Assembly (NCBI GenBank): GCA_000231825.2
Contig: JH720357.1
Location: 110,980-174,979, forward strand
Origin: Tetrahymena elliotti 4EA
Lineage: Eukaryota > Ciliophora > Oligohymenophorea > Hymenostomatida > Tetrahymenidae
DNA: 64,000 nucleotides
Direction of reading: 5' to 3'
In this document: positions 49,101-61,998 of the stretch, in pieces
Position numbering within the stretch: position 1 is the first letter of the stretch
Layout of the letters: each line of letters begins with the position of its first letter
Notes under the pieces: generated by a model
The model's database searches: none
Told to the model about the DNA's origin: nothing
What the model saw: the letters and a program-made list of their open reading frames with translations, nothing else
Translations under genes and position numbers: made by a program

Positions 49101-51899
49101 TTTACATTTGGTAGGTGTAGATTGACACTCATTCAAACATATATTCAGATTTACTCCACAATTATTTATCATTTATATACCTGAAAACACAAGTTAGGTT
49201 GTTAATGGTTACTATGAGTTAGTACAGTCAAAAGAAATATTACTTTTAGCATAATAACCTTTTTAGCAAAGGATACAATAATTGTTTCCAGACATTACAA
49301 GACAATTATTATTTTTTGTAGGTGTTGTTAGATAAAAAGGCTCCGACAAAAATGAAATATATCTAAAAGAAAAAAATTAATATGAAGGAGGAGGAAAATC
49401 GTTGTATTAATCACCAAATTTTATTTAAGTAATACTCAGAGAGGGGAAGCTTTCAAAGTAAAAGGTCTTAGAAAAAGCATTAATAAAGACTGTAATTTAT
49501 TGCTTTGATTGGTCAATTGATATTGCTATCTAGTTCCACATGTTAGCTCTAACTTTTGTATAGACAGGTGGAATGAATTAGCATTTAGAAAAGAGGCAAA
49601 TAGTGAGAGAATATTCAAAATTATTAATTTGATTTAAAATAACATGAATATTAGGAATATTTGAGTTGTCTAAGTAGGTAATTAATTTTAAATTTCTTCC
49701 TAAATTTGATTAAGTATACAACCAGAATCTCATATTACTAGCCTCACCAGTATTTATACTTGTAACAAAGAATTATTATTTCTTAAAAAGCTATATGCCA
49801 TAATCTATATCAGCATAAATAAAGTTAGAGACACCTTAATCTAGTAGTATAACAGCACTACTTTTAGGAGGAGATATTGATTAAGTCTTAACTGATGGTT
49901 TTGGGATATTCGAAACCATCTCAATGCTTATATCAAACACACAGTAGATTTAAGAAGCGGCATTGGCAGTAGTTGATTATGTTACTTAGATGCAGTTATA
50001 GCTTATTCCATCATCAAAAAACTCTGGTTCGCCTGATTATACTGTTTAACACTAACACTCATTATTTACCAATGATCTCGTATATGGGCAGGCTGACTGA
50101 GGATTACTCTTGTCATTAGGCAGACACTAAGTTGGATTAGTACTGGAGCATTAAGCACAAGAGTATCCACATTAAATAGAACATTTAGCTGCATTATCTA
50201 TTTGGTAACCAGGGATGCAATTTTTGATACAATCACTACTATCATGTAAAGGATCTGAGCACAATACTTCTGGTAGACATTAATTAGCTGAAGAATCAAT
50301 CCCATCTGGACATTTAGAAGCTCCACTAAGACAATATTCTCCACTTTAATATCTCACATCATCACATTTCAAACAAGACTCTGTTTTGTATTAATTTTGA
50401 GGTACATCTTTCAAAAGCCACTCCACTGCTTATGCGGAAGGTGTCTCAAAAGGGGATGGAAGATCTACTTTGTTTTAGTCATTCCAAAATTTGTACTCAG
50501 CATTAGTCAGGTCCTTGCTTTATTGAATTAAACAAAAAGAACTACAATCAGATTTAAAAGGAGAGAATGCCCCTGAATAGATTTTTAATGACTTGAGCTT
50601 AAAATCATCAGTATACAAATTATCTTAATTACCAAACACAATAAAAAATAAATCGTTATTAAGAAAAGTGTCTGCATTATCATAAACAATTGTTTAGCAT
50701 TTCTAATAATCAAGATATAAATCAAAATAATATTTTTTTGGTTTATAATCATTTTGAAGCCTAGCAAAGCTATATCCAGTAATGACAAAATAATTCCATT
50801 ATGTTATGCGTTAAACCATGCAAGAATTAATTAATTTATCAATCTTTTAATTTTGATACATAAAATTAAAAACAATTTATTCCTAATACTCATTTAACCT
50901 TTTTAATATTATTTAAAATATAATTGAGTTATTTTCATCCTACAAACTCATAATAGTATAAGGTTAGGGATTCTTATCACTGATAAGTGTCTAGATGCTA
51001 AATGAAATAGTAAATTCTCTCTGCACTTCAGTCAAACGAAAGCCATTTAACTTTATGAAACTCTACTGCTAAAAGCTTAAGCTCTTGTAAAATAAAACTG
51101 GTACTTTATTAGAATCTTGTTTGCTGATGTCTATGTTATTCTGATAAAAGTCATTATTATCATCCAAATATTATACTAATAAATCTTAATTAAATAGATA
51201 ATTTGATATCTATACAGCATTATCTCTCATCATCATTGCAATTATATTCTTATAATCACTATTTATATTTTGAATTCCATATGAGCGATGCAAATAAATT
51301 GTACGAGTCTTAAATTTATCTTAACTTGTTAACAAATTTATTTGAAATGTAGAATATTAAAAGTTATTGAATTTAGGATTTGTTAATTGCAAATTCTTCA
51401 AAACGGGATCAATTTCATCACTTGCGTTAACTTGATCAACTACAAATGCATTTACTTGAGAATTAAAATTACTAGTTTTCTAAACATCCAAAGTTATGAA
51501 CACATACATCCATTTTTTTTGAATATCAAATGTTAATTTTTAATTTTGATCAAAAAAAACTGAGCTAACTTCTAAAGTTTTTATTGGAGGTGTTTAAGTA
51601 GCATCCGAAGTAGCAGAAATAGATAAAAGCTTATCATCAAAGTTTGTAGTTGTAACTTAAAATGTAATGCTAAATTATGCATCTTAGTTCATCCAAAAAG
51701 AAACACTTAAACTTGTTGTTTTCTTAAATTCAATATCATTAGAAAGATCGTATACCTTCGAATTTTGTGGTGAATTTTAGCTATATTAATCACTCAAAAG
51801 AACCTAATTGGTGCATGGAACTGCTTGTGATTAAACAACTACAGTTATTCCTAAGAGTAGACCTAAAAAATATTAAAATTGATTGATAAAAAAAAACAT
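46190..51899 (-). CDS. Cysteine-rich multi-domain surface protein with about seven C-terminal membrane helices (1725 aa, 3 exons)
   Basis: Exons 51899-49019, 48553-48253 and 48185-46190; introns of 465 and 67 bp; phases close on TGA at 46192-46190. Residues 1 to about 28 are a signal peptide (hydrophobic core YFLGLLLGITVVV). Residues 30-440 look like beta-sandwich, LamG/concanavalin-like modules (SVSFWMNQDAQFSI, REFTISFSIQTLI). Residues 450-600 are rich in CxxC-type spacing (furin or EGF-like repeats). A further LamG-like module (WNQIAISIDQSKQQITVFIN) follows, then a second Cys-rich array across the exon 1-3 junctions (CKTCVQG, CNPKCKTCDGN, CASCSGG, CTKCKYD). Roughly residues 1289-1645 hold about seven hydrophobic helices and the tail is polar. 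This layout, large Cys-rich ectodomain plus polytopic C-terminus, recurs in ciliate surface proteins. Receptor or adhesion function is inferred, not shown. Confidence 0.87.
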
Positions 51900-53305
51900 T
51901 AAAGTATTTTTGCTTTATTTAGATTAATTTAAATCTTAAAATATCTAATCAATTAATTATTTTTCTTATCTTTACTATAGAAATTTTTTGCAATTTTGAT
52001 AACATCTCCAATTATTTTTTTTCTTTTTGTTCAATCAATCTGATTAATTATTCTCGCATTATTCTAATCATTTATGGTTAAATACCTATCTAAAAATTAA
52101 AAAAAGCTCACTCTCAAAACTACTATTCAATTCCTTAAATCTAAACTCAAAATAAAAAAAGGGAGTAAAATAAGTGAGTGATAAGTTTTGGTTGAGAATA
52201 TTTTGACAATAATGATAATATAATATGACCTACAAATATTTACCCTTCTATTTATATTAATATCCAATTTATTTTGAAATAAATTTTAATGATAGATGAT
52301 ATAAAAGATTTTTGAATGAGTTTAAGAGGATTTACATCATATAAAAACAAAACTTGAATCTTTTTAAGTAGATTAAAATAAATTTTTAATATTAATTGAT
52401 GTTTAATTTGTAAAAAATTTTACTTTGAATTATTTTAAAGAAGAATTCTTTATTGAATTTGGTTTAAAGAAAATATTTATTTCTTTCATTTTTTTATTAA
52501 ATTTTGAAGATATTCAAAAAATCTTTGGATGTATATATAAATATAAATGAAAAAATAGTTAATGTAAACTAAAGATTAAGATTCTAATTTAATAAAATCT
52601 GTATCTCAGTTTATAAATAAATTTCTAGTCTTTTTCTGTTTAAAGATAAAAAATATTCATCTGATATAGTTTTTTCAAAAATCTTTGATTAATTTTGCTT
52701 TTGTTTTGTAGTGGGTTTGTATATTTATTAAAAAAATTTTATTTGCATTAATATTAATAACATTTATAAAGTCTTTGATTTTTAGAGTAAATTTTAGTTA
52801 TCAACCAATGATATGAATAAAAGTAAGTTAAAAATTGTATTTAAATATAAATGTATTTTTAGCAATTTAAATATTGTCTCTTATCAATCTAAAGCGAACT
52901 GAAATAATTAATTATTAAAAATATTTTTTCATTTTTTTTATTTTTAATATATTAATATAATAAATCACAAATAAAAATACAAAAGAGCAAGTAGAAATAA
53001 ATAATTTATATTTTTTTCAAGAGATATTTTAATTTGATTTCTTATTTAAAAAATTGCTTTTAATTTAATTTATAACTTAATTTAATACTAGCTGAATATT
53101 GTTGTTTTTATTTGCAAATCCTTTATATAATTACAATAAAACCAATAATTCTAGATATAATATTGATATCATAGATCGTTTCATTGGTAGTATTTAAAAT
53201 TGCTATATTTTTAACAAGCTATCTAAGTGAATTTTAAAAAATGATCTAATTTTTAAAAGTAATTGAATTGCTTTAAATCTTAATATTGAGAGCTTAATCA
53301 TCCAT
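51900..53305. other. Spacer
   Basis: Upstream flank of the cysteine-rich protein gene and downstream flank of the thioredoxin-like gene. AT-rich, no supported feature. Confidence 0.5.
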
Positions 53306-53758
53306 TCATTACTCAACTAATTATCTCCATCTATGGAAGGCATCTTCTCCATCAGTAATAACTTCCATTCTTCCACTTCCTGATGCTACTTCTCCATTTT
53401 ACTTTAAAACTATCAGTTTGGGTATTTTGGTGACCTTAAAGTGAGATGTAAACTTAGCTATACGTTCATCTCCTAATTATATTGCTAACCAAGGCATAGG
53501 CTTATAGTAAGCCTTAAATTCCTCCTCTGTTTAATCAAATGGAATCAAAATTATTTCTAAAACTTTATCTTCCGCATTTACTTCATTATAAAAATCAATC
53601 AAAAGTGGAGTGAATGCTTAGCATGGTGGACAATAAGATGCAGAAAAATATAAACAAGTGACTTTATTTGTTTTTAATGGAGAAACGTCCAACAAACCAT
53701 TTTTTCCTAAGAAAGTTTAACCTAATGAAAACTCTTTAACTTCCTTCTTTGAATCCAT
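53306..53758 (-). CDS. Thioredoxin-like protein of tryparedoxin/nucleoredoxin type (150 aa)
   Basis: Intronless frame from ATG 53758 to TGA 53308-53306. The fold signature is clear: a leading LGKNGLLDVSPLKTNKV strand, then VTCLYFSASYCPPCQAFTPLLIDFY with the redox-active Cys43-Pro-Pro-Cys46, then a VLEIILIPFDQTEEEFKAYY segment typical of tryparedoxin/nucleoredoxin (in place of the plain thioredoxin pattern). MPWLAIQLGDERIAKF and the cis-proline loop VTKIPKLIVL follow. The CPPC active site is the tryparedoxin/nucleoredoxin type rather than CGPC. Length fits a single-domain member. No signal peptide is visible, so a cytosolic (or ciliary) disulfide oxidoreductase is likely. It lies about 1 kb from a SCO1 gene on the same strand. 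Confidence 0.92.
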
Positions 53759-54727
53759 TTCAATCTAATTTCAAAACTATTTTTAAATTCTTAATTTAAT
53801 AGTAAAAAATTCTATGAATTGTTTTAAAAAATAAAATTCAACAATAAACTGACTGAGCAATATTTTTTAAGAATTTAAACATTTATTTAAATTTTAATTT
53901 ACAATAACTTAAATTAACATTTTTATATTTCTAAAATTATTTTTCTTTTCTTAATTTATAACACCACCACTTACTTTTATTTATTTCAATTCAAAAATGA
54001 ATATTCAAATAAAGAATCACCTTGAAGCTTTAATGATTATTAAATTTATAAAAAATAGATCATTTTTTGTTACAAAAATTACAAGAGCAAATTAAAATTT
54101 AAGAAAAACTTTAGTTTATCTTTAAAAAAACTGCTGAATTGATTCTCATAAAAGAGTTTTGTATATTTGAAGCTTTGAAAATCATAAATAGAGTGAGTTA
54201 TCACTTCTTTAAGTTTCTAAAACTTTTTTGTAATATCATCATAATCAAAAAAGACATATTTTTTTTATTTAAATCATTTCTTAAGCTTAGTTTAATTATA
54301 AATCTCAATGTTTCCTATCTTAATAAGAATTTTGAGTGATTTAGTTTTTAAGGTAAAGCTTTAATATTAATTTATCTAACTGAATCATCAGATAAATTTA
54401 AAAGATGTTTTTATTTGCATTTCTTTTAGTTGAATTAAACTTTCTAATTTTGAATATTTTTAGAGATAATTTATGAAAATTAATTTTAAGATAGTTTTTA
54501 AAATATTTTTGATTTTGAAGAGCTAACATTTAATTTAACAATTATCATTTTATTAAATATTCTAAAAAACAATCGAAATAATTTTTGAATAAATAAAAAT
54601 AGATATTTATTTTTGAAATGAGTTGACTATTAGCTATTTATAGAGAAAACAAACGTTTATTTAATAATATAAAAAATAATTTTAACAAGTCTGACTAAAT
54701 TTATTTTAAGAATCTTAAATTGACCAT
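53759..54727. other. Spacer between thioredoxin-like and SCO1 genes
   Basis: AT-rich. A 66-codon plus-strand open frame at 54139-54339 has spacer-like composition and is not called. Confidence 0.5.
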
Positions 54728-55723
54728 TCATTAATTTTAAGGAACATCAAGAGTTTTTTTATTATCTTAAATACTTTTTAAAACCATTGATGCTAATTAA
54801 TCTTCAGTTCTGTTTCCATCATAAAAACCAATGAATTCACCTTTAGTGCCCATTAAGAATGTATTAGTAGTGTGATCCATAGTATAAATCTTGCTTAAAT
54901 CTCCATTATATTTTTTAAGTAATTCCTTTAATTCTTCATCATCAGGATCATAGTTAATTTTATTAGCAACTACTTTAAATGACTTTAATGTTGCCTTTAA
55001 CTTAGTTTCATCTGAAGGAGATCCAGTTGCTCCTAAAAATGATGTATCATATGTATCCAAATAATCTCTAATGATTTAAGGAGTATCCCTTTCTGGATCA
55101 ACGCTTATAAATAAAACTTTGACATCTAAATCTTAACCTTCAGGCATCTTTTTTATGTGATTAAGAGCGTTTCTAATTTTAATCAAATTAGCAGGACAAA
55201 TGTCTGGACAGTGGCAGAAACCAAAATAAACCAAATAATATTTCCCCAAAAGTGATTTAGGAGTGATAGGGTTACCAGAAGTATCGATAAGCTCCCAATC
55301 ATCTCCTATTTTTGCTTAGCCTCTATGTGAGACTTTGACCTCATCAATTTTTTTGAGTTGAGATTGCATTTCATTCAATTTATAAACTATAAACAAAGCA
55401 GATGCTCCAATAGAAAGAAGAGCTAATTTAAATAAAGGTGTCATTTCTTAATCTTCAGTTTCATCATTCTTATGATCATCTCTGTTCTCTTTTGCACCTT
55501 TGTATCTATTTAATTTTATTTCTTCTACTTAATTATCTTGCTTTATTTTTTCTTCTTCTTTTTATGGAGTCTCAGAAAAACTGTAGCTAGATATCTTATT
55601 TAATGCAATAGGAGCATAGTTATTTGAAAGGAATGAGCTGGTTAAAAAGGTAGAATTAGCTCCATTTAACTATAAAGTTCTCCTTAGCGTTTTTAACTTA
55701 AATGTTTTTAATAAATTAATCAT
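54728..55723 (-). CDS. SCO1: SCO1/SenC-family mitochondrial copper chaperone (331 aa)
   Basis: Intronless frame from ATG 55723 to TGA 54730-54728, containing TAA/TAG Gln codons. The N-terminus is basic and Ser/Leu-rich, as in a mitochondrial presequence (MINLLKTFKLKTLRR). A charged linker follows, then one transmembrane helix at about 94-115 (PLFKLALLSIGASALFIVY), as in SCO proteins anchored in the inner membrane. The thioredoxin-like copper domain follows: YFGFCHCPDICP carries the CxxxC ligands, VLFISVDPERDTPQIIRDYL is the family block, and the copper-binding histidine lies in YTMDHTTNTFLM (about residue 281). SCO1 delivers copper to the CuA site of cytochrome c oxidase subunit 2. All key residues are present. 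Confidence 0.95.
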
Positions 55724-56211
55724 TTAAATAGAGATAGAGAGAGAGAATTTGCCAGAATTAGGGTAATAAATAAAAGATATTAACTTTATTATAATTTATT
55801 AGAAATTATATTTTTTACTTAAATTAAATTTTAAATTAAATACCAATTTCATTCGTTCATTTTTGAAATATTCAAAATAAATTCAAGTCAAATATTTCCT
55901 TTTATTGTTTTTATTAATTTTTTTGTTTCTTTATTTATTTTTAGAAGATAAAATGGTAATTGAAAAAAAAGATATGAGGTATTTTATTAAATATTTTATT
56001 TTGAATAAAAAATGTAAATCGAAATTGTTTTCCTTCAAGAAAGATTTTATTTGAATTCGTGGAAAGAAACAAATAAAAAAATTTAATAAATAATATTCTT
56101 GACTTTTCTTTTTTGATTTTAATTCAAATTGTTTTAAAAGCTGGGGCTCCTATTAAAAATATAAAAACAAATTAATCTAAATTAAAATTAAATAATAAGC
56201 AGGATCTAAAA
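55724..56211. promoter_or_regulatory. Divergent promoter region between SCO1 and a small mitochondrial-like gene
   Basis: The two start codons face away from each other with 488 bases between them, so both promoters must lie here. A purine GAGA-type run sits just upstream of SCO1 (about 55730-55745). No specific motif can be assigned. Confidence 0.4.
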
Positions 56212-56768
56212 ATGAACGCTGCAAGATTCCTCACTAAATCATTGTAACTACTTGATATTATAAAACGAATAGCTTACTGATTTAAATAGCATGAAGAGCG
56301 TCCATCCATTAAGCGTTATTCAAGGCTACTTAATCAGCAAAAAAACATAAAAAAAGCAATATTTAACAGACTTTTTAATAAAAACAGCTAATGTAGTAGA
56401 TCTATGGGTAGAATGTAATTCAGTAGTATTTAAAGCATGACTCCCATGAAGAACTACTCAAAATATCTTGAGTAAAATTAAATAATTCACTAGTTAATTT
56501 AGTAAAATATTTTTGTTATTTAGATGCAAATACGCTACCAACGAAATTGCACTCAAGATGGGTACCCTCGTTGTCTTGAATCACAGAATCCTCTTAGAGA
56601 ATATGAATTTAGCTTAGACATTCATTACTGAGGACGACGACGGTAATTTATTTGAATAAAAATATTTTTTAAATCAAACCTTAAAAATCAACAAGCATTC
56701 TAATGAATTTTCTTATATTAAAATTAGACGACGACCAAGATGATGACCAAATGTAATTTTTTAAATGA
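56212..56768 (+). CDS. Small acidic-tailed protein with mitochondrial-like presequence (112 aa, 4 exons)
   Basis: Exons 56212-56243, 56325-56471, 56524-56642 and 56728-56768, with introns of 81, 52 and 85 bp. The frame closes on TGA. The N-terminus MNAARFLTKSLLL is basic, hydroxylated and lacks acids, as mitochondrial presequences do. The middle is basic (NIKKAIFNRLFNKNSQ, MGRMQFSSIQSM). A better-conserved-looking core reads KYATNEIALKMGTLVVLNHR, and the tail is an Asp run (TEDDDDDDQDDDQ). The first intron is the weakest call: its acceptor (TTCAAG) was chosen because it alone restores the frame of the later exons, while the more typical TAG acceptor shifts it. The core exons 2-4 are more secure. 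I do not recognise the family. Confidence 0.6.
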
Positions 56769-59375
56769 TAAAAGAGAACTCTTTTTTTTTAGGCTTTAAT
56801 GAGCAAAAAGTTCTTTAGTGATTCAAATCTCCAAACAACACACACACATACATTCTCATAATTACAAATAAAAATGAAGTTTTTTCTTTTGTTTATCAAT
56901 TTGACCCACATTTAAATCGTACACGAACAAATTTCTAAGCAAAAATAGATTACCCCATTCATTTTACTGATTTAAATTTATAAATGAAAGCCAGTTGCGG
57001 AAGTAGAGCAGGCAAAGAACTAATCATTCAAACAAATTAACAGTGTATTTTAGTGATTTTAGCTCTTTTAATTGGTTTTGAAAGCAATTAATTCATTTAG
57101 CTAATAAAAGAATCAAAATTTTTTATGAAATTCATTCATTCAAATCTTTAATTCAACACAAGATTTGATTTTCTGGAAATTTCAATTTTAACATTCTTTT
57201 GCTTAGCATTTTACTTTGCATAAATAATTAACTGAATTTGAATTTTGACCATAATAAGTAATTTATTTTCCAAAAAATAAAGTGGTAGAGGAACTGTTTG
57301 AGAAACAAGCCCACAAATAACCAAATCAACAAATAAATCAATCAATCAATCACCCACTCAACCAATCAGTTTTAAAAAATATGTCTTTACTAATCTATCC
57401 AAATGAAATATTTAAATTAACAAGCAAATAAACAACAAAAATAAATAAAATACCCAACAACAAACTGGATAGCTCAATAAATTAATGAATTGTAGAGAAA
57501 GCATTAAGGAATAAAAAGGAATATTATGAGATAGATTAGTAAATATTTAAACTAAGAATAAATAAATATCCATTAACTATGTTAGCTGATTAATTGATAA
57601 TTGTTTGATTTTGAAAGTAAAACTTAGTTCTTTTTTATATTAAACACTCAAAAAGTTAAAAGAAATAATTAGATCCACTTTATAAAATATTATTTTGTTT
57701 ATTTTTTGTATTTTTAAGTTCGTTTGAGTGATTTAAATAAGACAATCAATAAATACATTTTTATCACTTTTCTCTCTCTCTATCTTTCAATCTTTTTTTC
57801 CTTGCTTCATTCATTCCTTTTATCATGTTAATGCAGTGCTACCAGTTAATTTTTTTTTTTAGCTAATCGTGTGTCATTTATATTAAATTTTAAAATCACT
57901 AAATTTACTATTGCTTATTTCAATTCTCTTTTTGTCAAATGGTTATGATAAATTAAGTACAAATAGTAGAAAATCAACATCAATATCACAAGGAATACAC
58001 TATGAAATTTGAAGAAGAGGAGACACACATACACAAATATACACACACAAATTAATTTCACCAATTCAACAATTTGAGAGATAAGATAGTAGAAGTCTGA
58101 GAGATCAAAATAAACTAACTCATTCCAAAGCAACAAACCAGATTGATTACTCTACAATACACATAAAGCATATCACCAAAAGACTTTAAAGAGATCTGTA
58201 CATGAAATGAATATGTTAACTTGAAGATAGCTGCTAACTTTGAACTCATATATTAAGAACAACTAAAATTATTAAAAAATAAAATAAATTTAAATGCCTA
58301 TATAAATAAAACAATCTTCTCTTCTACATCATAGGTACTCTTTTACACATAATGAAAGTTATGTGTAACTTTAGCTTAAGGAAGACATTAATTTTTACAA
58401 TCAAAGGTGTAGGTAAAATAAGCCAGCAAGCAAGCCAGCTACCTATTTTATCTTAAAATAAAATTAAGTAGACGCTAAAACCTTACTATACTATTAAAAT
58501 CAGCTAAATATTTAAATAAATTTAACTAGTTATAAAGAGCAACTTTAATACCCAAATATTATCAAACATTCTTTCAGTTATTTTGTATTTTATATACGCA
58601 CCTCCACTTCTTATTGTATCTGTTAAATCTTTTAAAAGCTAAAATTAGCTCCACTATTTAAAATCTTAAAAAGTTTCATTTTTTATATTAACGATTTAAG
58701 AGTAAAATTTAACTTTTCAAATTTATCAGATAATTTTCAATTAAAATAGACATTTCTATTTCTCAAAATAATATTCTTTCAAATTTTTAAATAGAATTTA
58801 TTTTTTAAGCCCATATTGTTACTATAAATATAATTGAATTTCCTCTTTCAAATTAATTGGCATATTAAACAATAATCTCTCTTTCTATTTCAAAATTAAT
58901 TGCTTTCTTTTCTAACTAAAAATAAAATAATTATCTAAAAATAATTGAGTTCATATTTTATAAAGATAAAGTCATCTCCTCACTCAATAAGTTAATAAAA
59001 ATATAGAAATTACTTTAAGCATAAGTGAGAGATTTTTAGAGTTTATAATCTTCTATTTTACCAAGAATAAATGATGTTTTTTAATCTCTATTATATCAAT
59101 TAACAAATTTATTGAGCCAAAGACATATTTTATTTTTGAATGACTTTACTTTTAGAGAGAATTTTGCTTCTCAAAATTTTTATTCAAAAAATAAAGAAAA
59201 TTTTTATAAATTTTAATCTTTTTTACTTGACTTTGAATTTTTGAAACCTATTTTTATGTGAATCAAAAAAATAGCTTGATTGTAAATGAGTATCTTTTAA
59301 GAGTTGCAGTTTTTTTAATTGAATTAGATTAAAATATAAACAAATATAAATATATATTGAATTGACATATTATTT
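56769..59375. other. Long spacer
   Basis: AT-rich with a CA-rich microsatellite at about 56836-56852, CAAT-type simple repeats at about 57320-57365 and a CT-rich run at about 57768-57785. The 73-codon minus-strand hydrophobic frame at 57915-58136 is not supported as a gene. Confidence 0.5.
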
Positions 59376-60124
59376 TCAATTAGTTTTAACTTCTTCTTAA
59401 GTATTGCTTGTATTTGTTGTTTTAGCAGCATAATCTTTTTTAATTTTTTTAAGCTTGTCCATCAATTTACCAGCATCAGTGAAGGAATTGGCAGAGTATT
59501 TTTTGAGTTTGAAGCAGAAGTCAGTCAAGTCTTCCTTGTTTTTGAATTCAGTTTTAGCGTGTTCTAAGATTTCATTCAAACCATCATAACGAGCTTTAAA
59601 TTCAGATTCAAGGACTATTTTGGCTAATGGTTGAATTTCTTCTAAAATTGCTGTTAGCTTTTCACTTTCCTTTTTAATATTTTCATTAAGCTTTTCAACA
59701 TGAGATTAATTGGTGGGATCACCCTTTGTTTTGAAACTTTCCTTGTGTCTATGAATAGCTTCTAATACTTAAGTAATAGAGGCAATAACTTTCTTGAAAT
59801 TTAAAAATTAAGTTCTTTCTTAAGTGATTTGGTCATATTCAGGACCATAGTTGATTTCTTGAGGCTATTCATTAATATATTCATTTAAGTTGTTCACATT
59901 TGAGGGATACCTGTTTTTAAATTCAAAAATTTTTTAGAATGATTGATTTGTAATTAAATTATTTATTACATTGTATTCATAGATTGAGGAACTCTTTCAC
60001 CGCCAATAGGAACTGGAGTCTTATCGCCCTAGTGATACATAGGATTATTTGGGTCAAATTAAGCTCTGAATTATTATTCAGAGTGTTCAATCATTGCTTG
60101 AAGATTATCTTTGCTTTATTCCAT
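59376..60124 (-). CDS. Coiled-coil hypothetical protein (229 aa, 2 exons)
   Basis: Exon 60124-59970, a 59-bp GT-AG intron (59969-59911) and exon 59910-59376, in phase and ending in TGA. The first 75 residues are polar and Pro/Asn/Gln-rich (FDPNNPMYHQGDKTPVPIGG). The remainder is helical and charged, with coiled-coil-like stretches (ERTQFLNFKKVIASITQVLEAI, VEKLNENIKKESEKLTAILE, GKLMDKLKKIKKDYAAK). The tail is Thr/Asn-rich. Codon use is less AT-biased than the spacers, suggesting moderate to good expression. No signal peptide, membrane helix or known domain is recognised. Confidence 0.82.
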
Positions 60125-61998
60125 TTTATTATGCTTTATTAATTTTTTTTGAAAAGATTTAGATTTTTACTTATTTAGATATTTTTAAATTTTTTAAAAA
60201 TTTTTGAAGAGTTATTAATTATTTCATTTCGCCAAATCACAATTTTAAAATTTATATGTTTGATAAATCAAAGATTCTTTAACAAATATCACAATATTTT
60301 GCCAATCATAGAAAAATAGCTGTCGGTATATATTATCCCTGCAGTTGTTGCACTATTTATTTACTAATTGTACTCTTTCATCATCTTTAATAATTTTCAT
60401 CTTATTTTTCCAAATACAATCCTTATGAGCTTTTTTAAATTGGTTAAAATATTCATATAAATCTTGATAGATTTAAATCAACAAATCCATATCCTTATTT
60501 ACTTTTTAAAATTGCGTAAAACAATATCTTTAACTATTTAAAAATAATTTATTCACATAAGTTTTTTAAACGTCAAAAATTAATTTCCTTTTACATTGAG
60601 AAAAATAAAAATTCTTATTTTTCTTTATAAGTAAATTGGAAAAAATTTCTAAAATAAATTGAAATAATTAATCATCCACTCGTTTTTTCTAAATAATTTC
60701 AAATATTTTTAGATTTTTTTAAGAAACTCTCAAAAGATTTTTATCTATTACTATATTACTAGAATATGATCAATAAGACTTATTTTTCTATATTATTATT
60801 TAATTGATTACTTTCTCTTAGGATTTCTATTGATTTCGATAATATGATATTTTTTAAGTATAAGCAATTCTACGAAATAGGTAAGAGTTTTTTTATTCAC
60901 TTTCACAAGAAAATATTTTTAATGAAATAATTTCTATTTCAAAGAAGAAAAATAAATTAAATTTCTTTTCACTTTAGTCTTATTTTAAATAAGATATTTT
61001 TGTATTTGATGAAAAAACTATATGGTTAAGAATTATGACTATGATATTCTCTCAAAATAATCTAATAAATTATTTTTATTTGTTAGCTAATTAAATTATT
61101 TCAATTAGAACTATTTGATGATCTTTGAGGTGGGATTAAAAAGAATTCTTAACAAAAAATAATAATTTATTATATTTTTATTATTATCAAAATTATAAAG
61201 GAAAAAAAAAATATTTTATTATTAAAAATAGTCTGATTGGTTGTCATGATATTTCATTATACTTTTTATTCTTTTAAATTATTTAAGATACTTTTAAATT
61301 AAAGATGTTAGGATTTTTAATAAAATATCAATTTTTGTATTTTAAGATAAGTTTTCAGCAGCAAAGAAACATTTTTCTTTTAATAAAGAAGAAGAAAAAA
61401 AAAGAATGAATAAAATACTTTTTAAATAAACAAATTTTGTTAATAATATATAAATGCAAAGAATAGCTTAATTTAGTTATTGTTTTGCCTGATCAATTAA
61501 TTAGTGCTTAAATCAATCACAGAGTTTTTGAATACAGAACTATAAATATCAAACTAAATATAATTTTAATGTGCCCTTAATTTCTATATTCTTTAATTAT
61601 TTTATTCATTTTTTCCTACTTTGCTTCACTTCTCCTTTATGATACTAACGAATTGTATCGATTTAATTGTGAATAAGTTAGAGTTTCCTTTTTTCAAACT
61701 TTGTTAGTTGAAATATTCTTTAAATCATCTTTTTATGGGTATTTTATTTTTGGTCATAAAAATAATATGAAAATTGATGCATTTTTGAAAGATAAATATT
61801 TTAAGAAATAAATAAATCATAGCTTTAGAGCAAATAGCAACTATTTAATTAGATTTTGTGCTTGATATGATAATAGATGCAAATATTAAAAACATTTTTT
61901 TACAAATATAGATGTCTTTGGTCTTTAAATTTGGTGAATGAAAGATAAAAATATAAAATTTACAAATAACGATTTAGAAAATATTTAATTTAGTAGGG
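60125..61998. other. Spacer
   Basis: AT-rich; no gene, RNA or clear repeat seen. Confidence 0.5.

Noticed and set aside
54139..54339. Plus-strand open frame of 66 codons
   Set aside because: AT-rich spacer composition between two well-defined minus-strand genes.
57915..58136. Minus-strand hydrophobic 73-codon frame
   Set aside because: No supporting exon or motif; the hydrophobicity follows from TTT/TTA-rich spacer.
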